A DNA stretch of 64,000 nt, taken from Bacillota bacterium (GTDB lineage: Bacteria > Bacillota > Clostridia > Tissierellales > Sedimentibacteraceae). Every line of letters begins with the position of its first letter. Within the stretch, counting starts at the first letter, position 1. Of the stretch, positions 1 through 9,470 are shown piece after piece. The translations under genes were made by a program, and so were the position numbers. The notes below the pieces were generated by a model, which did not search any database, had not been told where the DNA came from, and worked only from the letters and a program-made list of their open reading frames with translations. The stretch is from contig JAEWJT010000014.1 of assembly GCA_023386345.1 (NCBI GenBank), positions 22,813 through 86,812 on the forward strand, in the 5' to 3' direction.

Positions 1-70
1 CAAGTTATGTAAAAGACTTTTGATTGCGGAATATTTTTTACAGGCATAGAATGAGCTTGTAGAGGACATT

Positions 71-451
71 ATGGAAATTGGAAAACAAATAAAAAAATAT
101 AGAATTGAAAAGGGACTTTCTCAGGAGGAATTAGCTGAAAAGATATTTGTATCTCGTCAAACTATTTCTAATTCGGAAACCAATAAAAATTATCCGGATA
201 TAAAGAGCTTACTATTGTTAAGTTACATTTTTGATGTTTCTCTTGACATTTTATTTAAAGGAGATATTGAAAAAATGAGGGAAAAAGTTAAGACAGAAGA
301 AATCGAAATTTTTAAGAATGAGGCAAATGTTTTTAATATGCTAATGATAATTACGATATTATCATTAGTTTCATTAACAAAGTTTTTGAGTTATATAAGT
401 TTTGCTATATGGCTGATAATTGCATTTGCTTTAGGATATATATTTTATTAG
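71..451 (+). CDS. XRE-family transcriptional regulator with C-terminal membrane segment
   Basis: A 126-residue protein with an N-terminal Cro/C1-type helix-turn-helix at about residues 5-60 (GLSQEELAEKIFVSRQTIS is the classic recognition motif). A linker follows, then a strongly hydrophobic C-terminus (about 88-126) that could form one or two membrane helices. Small regulators with this layout usually control a neighbouring transporter or membrane-stress gene; no partner is visible because the gene lies at the window edge. The ATG is preceded by a modest AGAGG. A strong hairpin terminator follows at once, so this is probably the last gene of its unit. The DNA-binding call is firm; target and signal are unknown. 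Confidence 0.85.
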   Translation: MEIGKQIKKYRIEKGLSQEELAEKIFVSRQTISNSETNKNYPDIKSLLLLSYIFDVSLDILFKGDIEKMREKVKTEEIEIFKNEANVFNMLMIITILSLVSLTKFLSYISFAIWLIIAFALGYIFY

Positions 452-462
452 CAAAATATTTT

Positions 463-503
463 AATCGCTGTTCAAAGACGTGTATTCTTGAACAGCGATT
501 TTC
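463..503 (+). terminator. Rho-independent terminator after the XRE gene
   Basis: A 13-bp perfect inverted repeat (AATCGCTGTTCAA and its complement) around a 12-nt loop, ending in a short T-rich tail 12 nt past the stop codon. The rest of the gap up to 740 is AT-rich leader for the next gene with no ORF of note. Confidence 0.85.
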
Positions 504-740
504 CGTTTAATAAGTAAATATTTATTATATGTAAAATTCTCTTTATCTTGACAAATATGTTCATTATATTTAGAATGATGTATATAGTTTTATATTGTCA
601 CTAGATTAGGTAAGAGATTTAATATGAATTTGATAATATGTTAAATTTCGGTGATAATAAATTAATACTTTATATGAAAGACTGACATAATGCTTTAAAA
701 AACATTATGAATAAAATATTATTTAGGAGTTAGCTTATTT

Positions 741-1928
741 ATGAAAAAGCAAGTTAAGAACAATGTTTGTTGGGTAGGTAAGGTTGATTGGGAGCTTAAG
801 AGGTTTCATGGAGATGAATATTCAACACATAAGGGGTCGACTTATAATTCTTATTTAATCCAAGAAGAAAAAACAGTATTAATTGATACAGTCTGGCTAC
901 CCTTTGCAGAGGAATTTGTTGATAATTTGGCTAAGGAAATTGATTTGAATAAAATTGATTATATCATCGCAAATCATGGAGAAGTTGACCACAGTGGCGC
1001 TCTTCCTGCTCTAATGAAACGTATCCCTGATAAGCCTATTTACTGTACTGCAAATGCTGTAAAATCTTTGAAAGGTCAGTACCATCAGGACTGGAACTTT
1101 AATGTTGTAAAGACTGGAGATAAATTAGATATCGGAAATGGTAAAGAGTTGATATTTGTTGAAATGGCAATGCTTCATTGGCCAGATAGTATGGCGGTAT
1201 TTATGACTCAGGATAATATACTCTTTAGCAATGATGCCTTTGGACAGCATTTAGCTACTGAAGAACTGTTTAATGATAAAGTTGACCAATGCGATTTATT
1301 CAATGAATCCATTAAGTATTTTGCAAACATATTGAATCCTTTCAATCCTATATTAAGGAGAAAACTTGACGAGGTTATAGCATTGAATCTTCCAATAGAA
1401 ATAATTGCGACAAGTCATGGAGTTATTTGGAGAGACAATCCAATGCAGATAGTGGAGAAATATGTGAAATGGTCAAATGACTATCAAGAAAATCAAATTA
1501 CTATCATCTATGACACTATGTGGAATGGTACTAAACTGTTGGCAGAAAAAATAGCTGATGGTATTAGAATGGAAGATTCCGAAGTTGTGATAAAAATTCA
1601 AAATCTCGCAAAGATTGATGATAATGATTTAATAACTGAAGTTTTTAAATCTAAAACTGTTGTAATCGGCTCTCCGACAGTTTCAAACAGCATATTGCAT
1701 TCAATAGCAGGGTTTATTCATTTAATGAAAGAGCTTAAATTTAAAGGTAAAAAAGCAGCAGCCTTTGGGTGCTACGGCTGGAGCGGAGAATCTGTAAAAG
1801 TTATAAATCAATTAATGTCAGATGCAGGATTTGGAGTTGAGACAGAGGGATATTTAAATAATTGGAATCCAGATGGGGAGTCTCAAAACAAAGCGGTTAA
1901 TTTCGGGAAAGGTATAGCTAAGTTATAA
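741..1928 (+). CDS. fprA: FprA-family A-type flavodiiron protein
   Basis: A 395-residue flavodiiron protein, the usual length for the class A family that reduces O2 (and often NO) to water in anaerobes. The N-terminal metallo-beta-lactamase-like domain carries the diiron ligand motif H-x-E-x-D-H (residues 79-84, NHGEVDHSG), a further His in MLHWPDS, an Asp in SNDAFG and a His in ATSHGVIW. The flavodoxin domain starts near residue 255 (ITIIYDTMWNGT, the FMN phosphate loop). There is no C-terminal rubredoxin extension. TTAGGAG lies upstream of the ATG. It is monocistronic, closed by a hairpin at 1952. It most likely acts in cytosolic oxygen detoxification, with electrons from rubredoxin or a reductase encoded elsewhere. 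Confidence 0.95.
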   Translation: MKKQVKNNVCWVGKVDWELKRFHGDEYSTHKGSTYNSYLIQEEKTVLIDTVWLPFAEEFVDNLAKEIDLNKIDYIIANHGEVDHSGALPALMKRIPDKPIYCTANAVKSLKGQYHQDWNFNVVKTGDKLDIGNGKELIFVEMAMLHWPDSMAVFMTQDNILFSNDAFGQHLATEELFNDKVDQCDLFNESIKYFANILNPFNPILRRKLDEVIALNLPIEIIATSHGVIWRDNPMQIVEKYVKWSNDYQENQITIIYDTMWNGTKLLAEKIADGIRMEDSEVVIKIQNLAKIDDNDLITEVFKSKTVVIGSPTVSNSILHSIAGFIHLMKELKFKGKKAAAFGCYGWSGESVKVINQLMSDAGFGVETEGYLNNWNPDGESQNKAVNFGKGIAKL

Positions 1929-1951
1929 AATTTTTTAATTTAAATAACCAA

Positions 1952-1992
1952 AAAAAGACCTGTCTTTATAGAAAAAAATAGGTCTTTTACTT
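1952..1992 (+). terminator. Terminator after fprA
   Basis: Inverted repeat AAAAAGACCT / AGGTCTTTT with an A/T-rich loop, T-rich on the 3' side, 24 nt beyond the fprA stop. The following 200 nt hold no gene until the metN-like remnant. Confidence 0.75.
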
Positions 1993-2197
1993 TATGTCTT
2001 TATGTACCATTTTCCAATAAATAAAAAGCAGAAGTGAAGTAACACAACAAAAATCACTATATTCTCTATATCTAATTAACGTAAACAATATTATGAAATT
2101 TAATTATAACATAAAAGTTACTCATAAATATAAATTATTGGATTTGATAATTTTATTGTGATATACCGGCTTTTGCTTAAATAAAGGAGATGTAGTA

Positions 2198-3080
2198 ATG
2201 ATTGAAATAGAAAATTTATCTAAAGCATACGAAAAAAGCAATGTACTAAATGATGTCTCGTTGAACATCCCAAAAGGAAGTATCTTTGGTCTTGTAGGAA
2301 GAAGTGGTGCAGGCAAATCCACACTTTTACGTTGTATCAATGGATTAGAACAGTAGATGGCATAGCTGTATAAAATTTGAATACCAATGATATTCGTCAG
2401 TTTAGGAAAGAAATAGGATTTATATTTCAAAATTTTTCTTTGCTTGAACGTCTTTCGGTATATGAAAATATTGATTTATCAATGAGATGTTGGAAGCATA
2501 AAATAAGGATATTGATAAAATTGTTAAAAATCTTTTAAAATTGGTTGATATTTCTGAAAAAACTTATTCATATCCTCGTGAATTATTAGGTGGACAGAAA
2601 CAACGTGTTGCAATTGCAAGGGCATTAACAATGAGTCCAAAAATTTTATTGTGTGATGAAGCAACATCTGCTTTTGACCCGAAATCAGCGCAATCAGTTA
2701 CCTCTTTGCTCAACAGAATTAACAAAGAGCTTGGAATAACTATCGTAGTTGTTACTCACCAAATGTCTGTACTTCGTGATTGCTGCGAACAAATTGCTAT
2801 CCTAGAGAACGGAAAAGTACAAGTTAGTGGCAAAGTAGAGGATACTTTTCTTGAACAACCGCTTTCGCTTGTGAATTTAATTGGCGAGAAATATATTCCC
2901 ATAGATAAAGAAAGAATAAACCTAAAGTTGGTTTATGTGAACGAAGAAGCAGGACAATATATTTTTGCTAAGATGGCAAGAGAGCTTAATATTGATTTTT
3001 CAATAAATGGTGGGGAAATTGATAAATACCGAAACGGTGTAATGGGAACAATTCATATTTGTACATTGTATGTTGTATGA
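2198..3080 (+). pseudogene. Decayed MetN-like ABC transporter ATPase
   Basis: Remnant of a methionine-type (MetN) ABC ATPase. The first 52 codons are intact (AGGAG then ATG at 2198; Walker A at GRSGAGKST) but stop at TAG 2354. Homology continues through in-frame stops and frame changes (FRKEIGFIFQNFSLLERLSV, about 2400-2470). It becomes open again from about 2541 with the signature (LGGQKQRVAIARAL), Walker B (ILLCDEATSAFD) and H-loop. The C-terminal NIL ligand-binding domain starts (INLKLVYVNEEAGQY) but is cut off near 3065. No metI or metQ follows. A short inverted repeat (GTACATT/AATGTAC, 3061-3092) sits at the break, where the sequence turns into GC-richer imported DNA. Confidence 0.85.
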
Positions 3081-3100
3081 GGTATAATGTACATGATTTT

Positions 3101-3128
3101 AAAATCCCTTGATTTCAAGGGATTTTCT
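3101..3128 (+). terminator. Short hairpin terminator at the start of the imported segment
   Basis: Inverted repeat AAAATCCCTTG / CAAGGGATTTT with a 4-nt loop and a T run, just past the truncated metN remnant. Confidence 0.6.
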
Positions 3129-3220
3129 GCTGTCAGACGATATTTTAAGAGCGTTTTTGAGAAGGATTTTTCCGAGTCTGTTTGGTGCTAAACGTGTGAT
3201 TATGCACCCATACTATATCT

Positions 3221-3268
3221 GCCCTGTTGCCAGTCGGTTTGCTCACCGGAAGGTGGCAGGGCTTTTTT
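3221..3268 (+). terminator. GC-rich hairpin with T tail
   Basis: GCCCTGTTGCC pairs with GGTGGCAGGGC (three G-T pairs) and is followed by TTTTTT. It is much more GC-rich than the surrounding host DNA and fits a terminator carried by a mobile element. No gene between 3081 and 3374 is supported. Confidence 0.65.
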
Positions 3269-3374
3269 GTTGCTCTTCACTATGGTCATAGAAAGTTTAC
3301 TTATACACAACTTGATATTATTCGTTCTATCGTATATAGTATATAGTGATAACTTATGCAAAGGAGATGGGGTT

Positions 3375-3551
3375 ATGAAATACATTACGCCAAAAGAAAC
3401 CGGTGAGAAATGGGGAATTTCCGACCGACGTGTACAGATTCTGTGCAAGCAAGGCCGTGTTGAGGGCGTGTATCGGCTTGGCTGGACATGGGCTATTCCG
3501 GAGAACGCTGAAAAGCCTACTGATGGCAGACTGAGAAAATGGCCAGATTGA
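3375..3551 (+). CDS. Small helix-turn-helix DNA-binding protein (ICE-type)
   Basis: A 58-residue protein preceded by AAGGAG and ATG at 3375. MKYITPKETGEKWGISDRR resembles the small MerR/excisionase-like HTH proteins often carried by Firmicutes integrative and conjugative elements: winged helix with KWGIS-RRVQ, then a conserved GW.W.IP segment near the end. These usually act as element-level regulators. Its presence, with the change in base composition, supports an imported origin for 3.1-7.9 kb. No integrase or relaxase is nearby, so the element is probably a remnant. Confidence 0.75.
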   Translation: MKYITPKETGEKWGISDRRVQILCKQGRVEGVYRLGWTWAIPENAEKPTDGRLRKWPD

Positions 3552-3684
3552 ATTTTATAAATTTTAAGGCAACTGAAAGGTAATGTTAAGTCAATATTAA
3601 ATTTCGATTGGATAAACTGAAAGGTTCGGCTGTTATGATAGCATTGTATCCTGGAGGTGAAAAATAAAGAAGGAGTGATAAACC

Positions 3685-4371
3685 ATGAACCAAACCATTC
3701 TGATTGTGGATGACGAAAAAGAAATACGTGAGCTTCTGAGGCTGTATATTGAAAAGGACGGGTATTATGTGGTACAGGCAGAAAACGGATTAGAGGCGCT
3801 TAAACAAGCCGACTCCGTGCAAATTGATCTGGCCATCATCGATATTATGATGCCGCAGCTTGACGGCTATCAGCTTATCAAAGCCTTGCGAGAACGTGGG
3901 AATCTTCCCATTATCGTTTTGAGTGCGAAAACGGAAAACTACGAAAAAATCTTGGGGCTTGATCTCGGGGCAGATGATTATGTAACAAAACCTTTTGACC
4001 CTCTTGAGGTGATTGCCAGGATCAGAGCTAGACTGCGTCGCCATGGTGCACAGGCGGGGTATTCAAGTGCGGCTTTAATGACAGTGGGGGGGTTGATGTT
4101 GGATACCTCTGCTTGTACCTTGCACTCCGACAATGAAATCATACAACTAACTGCCACAGAATTTAACATGATGAAGCTGTTTATGCAAAGCCCCGGTCGA
4201 GTGTTTACCAAACAGCAGATATATGATGCCGCATGGCAGGAAGCGGTCGCCGTTGACGACAATACGGTGATGGTCGCCATCAGCAAGCTGCGCGGCAAGC
4301 TTCCCGGCAATTGTGGGGTGTACATAGGGACAGTCCGTGGGTTGGGGTATCGGTTGGAGGCGCAAAGGTGA
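3685..4371 (+). CDS. OmpR-family response regulator (VanR-like)
   Basis: A 228-residue response regulator. The receiver domain (1-120) has the acidic pocket (VDDEKE), the phospho-acceptor Asp in AIIDIMMP, Thr/Ser in VLSAK and Lys in YVTKPFDP. The winged-helix Trans_Reg_C domain (about 130-225) has LTATEFNMMKLF and the C-terminal GLGYRLE signature. AAGGAGTGATAAACC precedes the ATG. It overlaps the kinase gene by 4 nt (GTGA). Its likely target is the downstream permease/ATPase pair, as in peptide-antibiotic detoxification modules. The cognate kinase is broken here, so phosphorylation may depend on cross-talk. Confidence 0.93.
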   Translation: MNQTILIVDDEKEIRELLRLYIEKDGYYVVQAENGLEALKQADSVQIDLAIIDIMMPQLDGYQLIKALRERGNLPIIVLSAKTENYEKILGLDLGADDYVTKPFDPLEVIARIRARLRRHGAQAGYSSAALMTVGGLMLDTSACTLHSDNEIIQLTATEFNMMKLFMQSPGRVFTKQQIYDAAWQEAVAVDDNTVMVAISKLRGKLPGNCGVYIGTVRGLGYRLEAQR

Positions 4372-4901
4372 AGAGAAGACACAGCATACTGAGAACCGTT
4401 GTGCATAGGTTTATTGGATATTTCCTCGGAATTGAGGTTGTCATATCTGTATTGGAAGACATATTTAGTACGCTTGTGTATGGCGCTGAAAGTGATTTAC
4501 CCTATGACGGAATCCCCGGGATAGTGGCGGGTATGGAACCGCACCAAATCGTACTGGTTGTTTTATGGGGGCTAATGCAATTGGCAGTATACTGTGTGGG
4601 AATTGCCCTTTTTGCGCGCAGTATAAGCCGCAAAGTTTCTTACCCTGCCGGGCGCATGTCAGAAGGCTTTCGAGAGGTTTCAAACGGCAATTTAAACATC
4701 TTGCTGGATTTTGAAACAGAAACCGAGTTCAAGGAAATGCGGGATGCATTCAACCGCATGACATGTAAACTCAAAGACCTTGAAGAAAAACGCATAACTA
4801 TGGAAAGCGAGCGGATGAGGCTTTTCTCGCACATTGCCCACGATCTGAAAACCCCCATGACGACAATTACAGGATATGCGGCAACTACAGAGCTTCGCTG
4901 A
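4368..4901 (+). pseudogene. Truncated sensor histidine kinase
   Basis: A GTG start overlapping the response regulator stop opens a 177-residue frame: two N-terminal membrane helices, a HAMP-like linker and the start of the dimerisation helix with the phospho-accepting His in HIAHDLKTPMTTITGYA. The frame then leaves kinase homology and stops at 4901. The rest of the dimerisation domain and the whole ATP-binding domain (N, G1, G2 boxes) are absent. The downstream DNA is the middle of an FtsX-like permease. A single deletion joining kinase to permease explains this. The product cannot phosphorylate. Confidence 0.88.
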
Positions 4902-7014
4902 TGCCCAAGAGGCTGTGGAGGATTATCAGGTGATGCCTTTTCTAAACATCGATGGTGCTGAAATTCTAATCGGAGATAACTCCCTTGCTGACAGTGTACA
5001 AGACAACGGCTTTTCCATACAGAGTGAAAAATTCGATTTCCTGCTAGACTTAAACAACAAAATTATCCGCCCCTCAAGCGGCGAAATCTATTTCCCCATT
5101 TACTATATGCAGGAAGGTAACGCAAAGCTCGGCGAAAAGGTTACTATTCATGGCGTGGATTTTACTGTGGCGGGATTCTTGCGGGATTCCACAATGAACG
5201 CAGCGCTTGTGTCCTCCAAAAGATTCCTTTTGAGTGAATCTGACTTTGAAAAAATCCTGGAGTTCGGGCAACTGGAACAGCTCATAGAGTTTCGGTTAAG
5301 AGACGGCGTTTCTTACGCGAATTTTGAGACCGCCTATTTTGATACGGGACTTCCGGCAAACGGTCCTCCTGCTATCATATATACGCAAATAAGGCTGATG
5401 AATGGCCTCACGGACGGCATCATGATCGGCGTACTGGCGCTGATTGTCATACTAGTAATTATCGTGGCGTTTTTGTGCATCCGCTTTACGCTACTGGCGA
5501 AAATCGAGGAGGATTACAGGGAAATCGGCGTGTTAAAGGCTATTGGAATGCGGGTGAGCGACATCAAAAAACTCTACCTCGCAAAATATGGGGTCATCGC
5601 CGGAATAGCCTGCGTATTTGGATTTCTCCTCTCCGTTCCGCTCTCAGAGCCATTCCTTCAAAACATCCGCCTGTATATGGGGGAAAGTGACCGTCAGACA
5701 CTTCTATTAGGCTTGATTTGTGGCTTTGTCAGTGTGGCGGCAATTTACGGCGTAGTTTTGCTTTATGTAAACGGTGTGCTACGACGCTTTCGGACAATAT
5801 CAGCAGCGCAAGCGGTTAGGTTCGGAGCACCCCGGGAAAAATCGAAATCGGCGAGAGGCTTTCGGCTGAGTAACAACCGGCTCTTTTCTCGGAACGTTTT
5901 TCTCGGAATCAAGGATATTCTTACCCGCAAAACTCTCTATGTAACAATGTTGACGGTGCTGATCATCTCGTTTTTCATTATGATTGTGCCACAAAGCATC
6001 TATAATACGATTTCGGCAAAGAGCTTCATCACCTACATGGGCATGGGGATATGCGACGCCACTTTGTATATCAAGCCCACACAGGCGGAGGATGTCGAAC
6101 AAAAGGGTACGGAAGTGGCAAATTCACTGGCAATAAACGAGAATGTGGAAAAGTATGCCATAAAAACTACCAAAATGTTTGATATAAAAGCGGACGATGG
6201 CTCAACGCAGAAGCTGAGGGTAAGCTTGGGCGACCATAAGGCCTATCCTATTACCTATACGCAGGGAACGGCTCCACAGACAGAATCGGAAATTGCGATT
6301 TCCACCTTGTACGCGGATGACCTCGCAAAAACCATTGGTGATGAAATTGTTTTAACGGTTGACGGCACTGAGAAGCGTCTGACGGTCAGTGGGGTTTACT
6401 CTGATATTACCAACGGTGGCAGGACATCGCAAGCCATTTTTGAAACCAATTCTGGGGATATTTTATCGGTCGGTATCGCAATTACTTTCTGCGCGGGTGT
6501 GGACGCTGAAGCAATCATAGCGCAGTATAAGGAGCAGTTCCCCTTCGCTAATGTCTACGACGTTGAGGAAAATATCGACCAGATGTTCGGCCAGGTAATA
6601 GACTCGGTGAAGATGGCTTCCTATGCCGCGATGGGGGTAACAGTTCTGCTCACTGTACTGGTCACGGTGCTGTTTATGAAGATGCTGGTTGTCAAAGACC
6701 GATATTCCATCGCGCTTCTGAAATCAATGGGCTTCACAAGCGAGGGTATTCGCAGGCAATATCTGACACGCTCTGTAATTGTGTTGGTGCTGGGCGTTGT
6801 CATCGGAACGATTATGGCTAATACTCTTGGTGAGTATGTTGGTGTTGCGATTGTATCTGCATTCGGTGCGACCGATTTCAACTTTGTGGTTAACCCATTC
6901 TTCGCATACATGGTTTCACCGCTGTTGGTTGCGACATGTGTGTATATTGCTACATTGTTGGGCGTATTGGACATTCGCCAGCTCAAAATTTCCGAACACA
7001 TTAAGGAGGCATAG
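4876..7014 (+). CDS. FtsX-type ABC transporter permease, N-terminally truncated
   Basis: A 712-residue frame whose ATG lies inside the broken kinase frame and has no convincing ribosome binding site. The visible protein begins in an extracellular loop, not at the expected first membrane helix. FtsX module 1 follows (TM about 177-205, then IGVLKAIGM, then two more TMs), then a central TM (about 360-378), a large extracellular domain (about 390-575), and module 2 (TMs about 580-605, 640-665, 680-705; IALLKSMGF). This is the double-FtsX layout of bacitracin/lantibiotic-type or LolCDE-like exporters. The first TM was lost in the deletion that also removed the kinase C-terminus, so the protein is probably non-functional. 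The ATPase follows after 3 nt. Confidence 0.8.
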   Translation: MRQLQSFADAQEAVEDYQVMPFLNIDGAEILIGDNSLADSVQDNGFSIQSEKFDFLLDLNNKIIRPSSGEIYFPIYYMQEGNAKLGEKVTIHGVDFTVAGFLRDSTMNAALVSSKRFLLSESDFEKILEFGQLEQLIEFRLRDGVSYANFETAYFDTGLPANGPPAIIYTQIRLMNGLTDGIMIGVLALIVILVIIVAFLCIRFTLLAKIEEDYREIGVLKAIGMRVSDIKKLYLAKYGVIAGIACVFGFLLSVPLSEPFLQNIRLYMGESDRQTLLLGLICGFVSVAAIYGVVLLYVNGVLRRFRTISAAQAVRFGAPREKSKSARGFRLSNNRLFSRNVFLGIKDILTRKTLYVTMLTVLIISFFIMIVPQSIYNTISAKSFITYMGMGICDATLYIKPTQAEDVEQKGTEVANSLAINENVEKYAIKTTKMFDIKADDGSTQKLRVSLGDHKAYPITYTQGTAPQTESEIAISTLYADDLAKTIGDEIVLTVDGTEKRLTVSGVYSDITNGGRTSQAIFETNSGDILSVGIAITFCAGVDAEAIIAQYKEQFPFANVYDVEENIDQMFGQVIDSVKMASYAAMGVTVLLTVLVTVLFMKMLVVKDRYSIALLKSMGFTSEGIRRQYLTRSVIVLVLGVVIGTIMANTLGEYVGVAIVSAFGATDFNFVVNPFFAYMVSPLLVATCVYIATLLGVLDIRQLKISEHIKEA

Positions 7015-7017
7015 ATC

Positions 7018-7776
7018 ATGGAAAATATCGTTACAGGAAAAAACATCGTAAAAATCTTTGGGAAGGGCGCTGAACAAGCAAAGGCACTTGATATGGTAAA
7101 TGTTGAAATCATAAAAGGTGAATTTGTCGCCGTTATGGGCCCGTCGGGATCTGGGAAATCCACCCTGTTGTTCGCGCTTTCTGGCATGGATGAGATATCG
7201 GACGGGTCGGTGAAGTTCGGTGATACTGAGCTTTCTAAACTTCGGGAAAATGAGCTTGCAGATGTACGCAGGACGAAAATGGGCTTTATCTTTCAGCAGC
7301 CCACTATGCTGAAAAATCTGAACCTCTTGGATAACATCCTTCTCCCCGCCCTTCGGGACGACAAGAAGGGTGCTGTTGCGCTGAGTCAAAGAGCAAAGGC
7401 GCTGATGCAAAAAACAGGAATTGATGGGCTTGAAAAAAGGGATATCACCGAAGTTTCGGGTGGACAACTTCAACGGGCCGGTATCTGCCGCGCACTGATA
7501 AACGCGCCGGAAATCATTTTTGCCGACGAGCCTACAGGTGCACTTAATTCCAAATCGGCTGAGGAAATCATGGAGTTGCTGGTAGACATCAACAGGGAAG
7601 GTACTTCGATTATGCTTGTAACCCACGATGCGAAGATTGCCGCCCATACCGACAGAATTTTGTTCACGAAAGACGGAAAGATAGTCTCTGAGCTTACGAT
7701 ACAAAAATTCAACGGAAAGGATATGGAGACAAGAACCGAAAAAGTACTCGCACAGATGGCAGCTGTAGGGATTTAG
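7018..7776 (+). CDS. ABC transporter ATP-binding protein (MacB/BceA-like)
   Basis: A 252-residue ATPase with Walker A (GPSGSGKSTLLFALSG, about 41-56), Q-loop (FIFQQPTML), signature (VSGGQLQRAGICRAL) and Walker B (IIFADEPTGALN). The DEPTGALN variant is typical of the LolD/MacB/BceA group that pairs with FtsX-type permeases. It begins 3 nt after the permease stop with AAGGAGG upstream, so it is translationally linked. It is intact although its partner permease is truncated. The strong hairpin at 7824 ends the unit. Confidence 0.93.
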   Translation: MENIVTGKNIVKIFGKGAEQAKALDMVNVEIIKGEFVAVMGPSGSGKSTLLFALSGMDEISDGSVKFGDTELSKLRENELADVRRTKMGFIFQQPTMLKNLNLLDNILLPALRDDKKGAVALSQRAKALMQKTGIDGLEKRDITEVSGGQLQRAGICRALINAPEIIFADEPTGALNSKSAEEIMELLVDINREGTSIMLVTHDAKIAAHTDRILFTKDGKIVSELTIQKFNGKDMETRTEKVLAQMAAVGI

Positions 7777-7823
7777 GTACAGGAAGCTGAACGACGGTAA
7801 GACTTCTGAACATTTTTAACACA

Positions 7824-7857
7824 CGAAAAAGCCCAGTATTACTGGGCTTTTTCGCAT
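7824..7857 (+). terminator. Strong terminator closing the imported cassette
   Basis: A 13-bp perfect stem (CGAAAAAGCCCAG and complement) around a 5-nt loop, with the T run inside the 3' arm. It sits 47 nt past the ATPase stop. The arms are symmetrical, so it may also act on minus-strand transcription. The remaining stretch to 8050 shows no gene. Confidence 0.9.
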
Positions 7858-8050
7858 TTCACGGCAAAAAAAGCCACCTTTCGGGTTGAATTTTTGCTTT
7901 TTAAGACCTCTATCGTGAAAAGGTGTGTAGGTATTGTGAAAAAGTGTACCCATTTTAGTACATGTGGTTTGTTCATTTCTTTTTTGTATGCTTATTTATA
8001 TACAGTCGACGGTCTAAATTTTTATCAAACAAAGTCTATCAACGAGTTTT

Positions 8051-9397
8051 TTAAGTTGTTTCGATCTGTTTGGCTACCTTCTTTTTATAATTTATCAAAA
8101 GAACAATTGCTAAGATCGCCGCCAAGAAGCATGTTATTGGCAAATTGAGCCAAAGTCCATCCAGTTCAAAGAAACGTAGAGAAAAAAGAATGATAATAGG
8201 AAAAACAAATGCTACGGAAAGAGAAATGACTGTCGCATAACCAGCCTTGCCAATAGCAGACATATAGCTTTGCGTAGCCAGAGAAATCCAGCGTGTTAAA
8301 AATGCAAAAGCAAATATGGATAACGCATGTACGGACATAGCGATTAATGCTGTTTCGTTCGCTTTCACAAATATTCCTACAATTACTTCGTTAGCGAAGA
8401 ACATGACAGCGGTCATCAGGAGAGAAATCACTGCGCAAGCGCCGAAGCATCTGCGCTCAATTGCATAAATGCGGCTGTAGTTTTTAGCCCCGTAGTTGTA
8501 TCCGACTGCGGGTTGTAATGAATCGCAAAGCCCATAAAGTATTGGCTGCACAATACCGTCTGCATACATCAATACACCATAAGCCGACACCGCCATCGTT
8601 CCGCCTAGACGCAGAAGGAATATGTTTATGATGATTGAAGTAATACGACCAGCTATGTTATTAAGAAAGCTTGGAGCTCCGTTTGCCAGAATGCTTCCCA
8701 ACATCTTGCGATTAAATTGAGGCTTTACAAAGCGAAGCTGCATTTTGCCACGTAAGAATGGTACGAACGCAATAATGATGCAGATAATCATACCGATACA
8801 TGTTGAAAGGGATGCACCTATGATCCCCATATTAAAAACAGATAAAAACAAAATTTCCAGCCCTGCGCTGATGACCGACATCAAAACATTAATCATAAGA
8901 CTGTATCGTACCTTGCCACAAATGCGCAGGTAATTATCCACTGCAAAGATAATGGTTGTAAACGGCGAGCACACAGCGTAAACACGTAAATATTGTGACG
9001 ATATGGCTACGATTTGCTCGTCAGCGCCCATAAGTCGGACGAAATCCTCGGCAAAAATAAAAAGGACTATGCCAAGAATAGCTCCTACCGCAACAATCAT
9101 CAAACAGGCGCTTGTAAAAATACTGCTCGCCGTTTTTTCATCTTTTTCACCGAGCTTGATGGCAATAGGTACTGATGACCCGACACCGATAAGGTCTGCT
9201 AAAGAAAAATTGATGATAACAAGTGGCATAACTAGATTCAAGGCTGCGAAAGCAACAGAGCCTAATATTTGTCCGACAATTGCTCCGTCAATGACCTGAT
9301 AAAGTGAAGACACCAGCATACTGATAATGCCCGGAACAGCCACCATTACAAATAGTTTGTTTGGTGTAGTTTTTTCATATAAAATTTTGTAATCCAT
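8051..9397 (-). CDS. MATE family multidrug efflux transporter
   Basis: A 448-residue integral membrane protein with twelve hydrophobic segments and the MATE two-lobe layout: an N-terminal PGIISMLVSSLYQVIDG segment and internal repeat features such as QPILYGLCDSLQPAVGYNYGA, which is highly typical. It exports drugs or metabolites using Na+ or H+ gradients. The frame can start at a GTG (9403), but AAAGAGG is correctly spaced for the ATG at 9397, which I prefer. The divergence-free neighbour upstream on the same strand is a MarR regulator, separated by a terminator-like hairpin. MarR-controlled drug efflux is the natural reading. Confidence 0.93.
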   Translation of the reverse strand: MDYKILYEKTTPNKLFVMVAVPGIISMLVSSLYQVIDGAIVGQILGSVAFAALNLVMPLVIINFSLADLIGVGSSVPIAIKLGEKDEKTASSIFTSACLMIVAVGAILGIVLFIFAEDFVRLMGADEQIVAISSQYLRVYAVCSPFTTIIFAVDNYLRICGKVRYSLMINVLMSVISAGLEILFLSVFNMGIIGASLSTCIGMIICIIIAFVPFLRGKMQLRFVKPQFNRKMLGSILANGAPSFLNNIAGRITSIIINIFLLRLGGTMAVSAYGVLMYADGIVQPILYGLCDSLQPAVGYNYGAKNYSRIYAIERRCFGACAVISLLMTAVMFFANEVIVGIFVKANETALIAMSVHALSIFAFAFLTRWISLATQSYMSAIGKAGYATVISLSVAFVFPIIILFSLRFFELDGLWLNLPITCFLAAILAIVLLINYKKKVAKQIETT

Positions 9398-9420
9398 ATG
9401 CACCTCTTTATGTGATTTAA

Positions 9421-9470
9421 TAAAAAAAACCGGATAAGATTCCTGAGCGCACCCAGCATCTTAATCCGGT
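9421..9470 (-). terminator. Terminator or attenuator between marR-like gene and MATE gene
   Basis: Read on the minus strand, ACCGGATTAAGAT pairs with ATCTTATCCGGT (one bulged base) and is followed by a run of T, some 25 nt before the MATE start. A second small hairpin (TATCCAT/ATGGATA, 9472-9489) lies just upstream on the same strand. The pair could simply end the marR transcript, or form a conditional attenuator in the MATE leader. Confidence 0.75.

Noticed and set aside
3109..3291. 60-codon open frame on the plus strand
   Set aside because: It covers two terminator hairpins, lacks a ribosome binding site and has no protein-like pattern.
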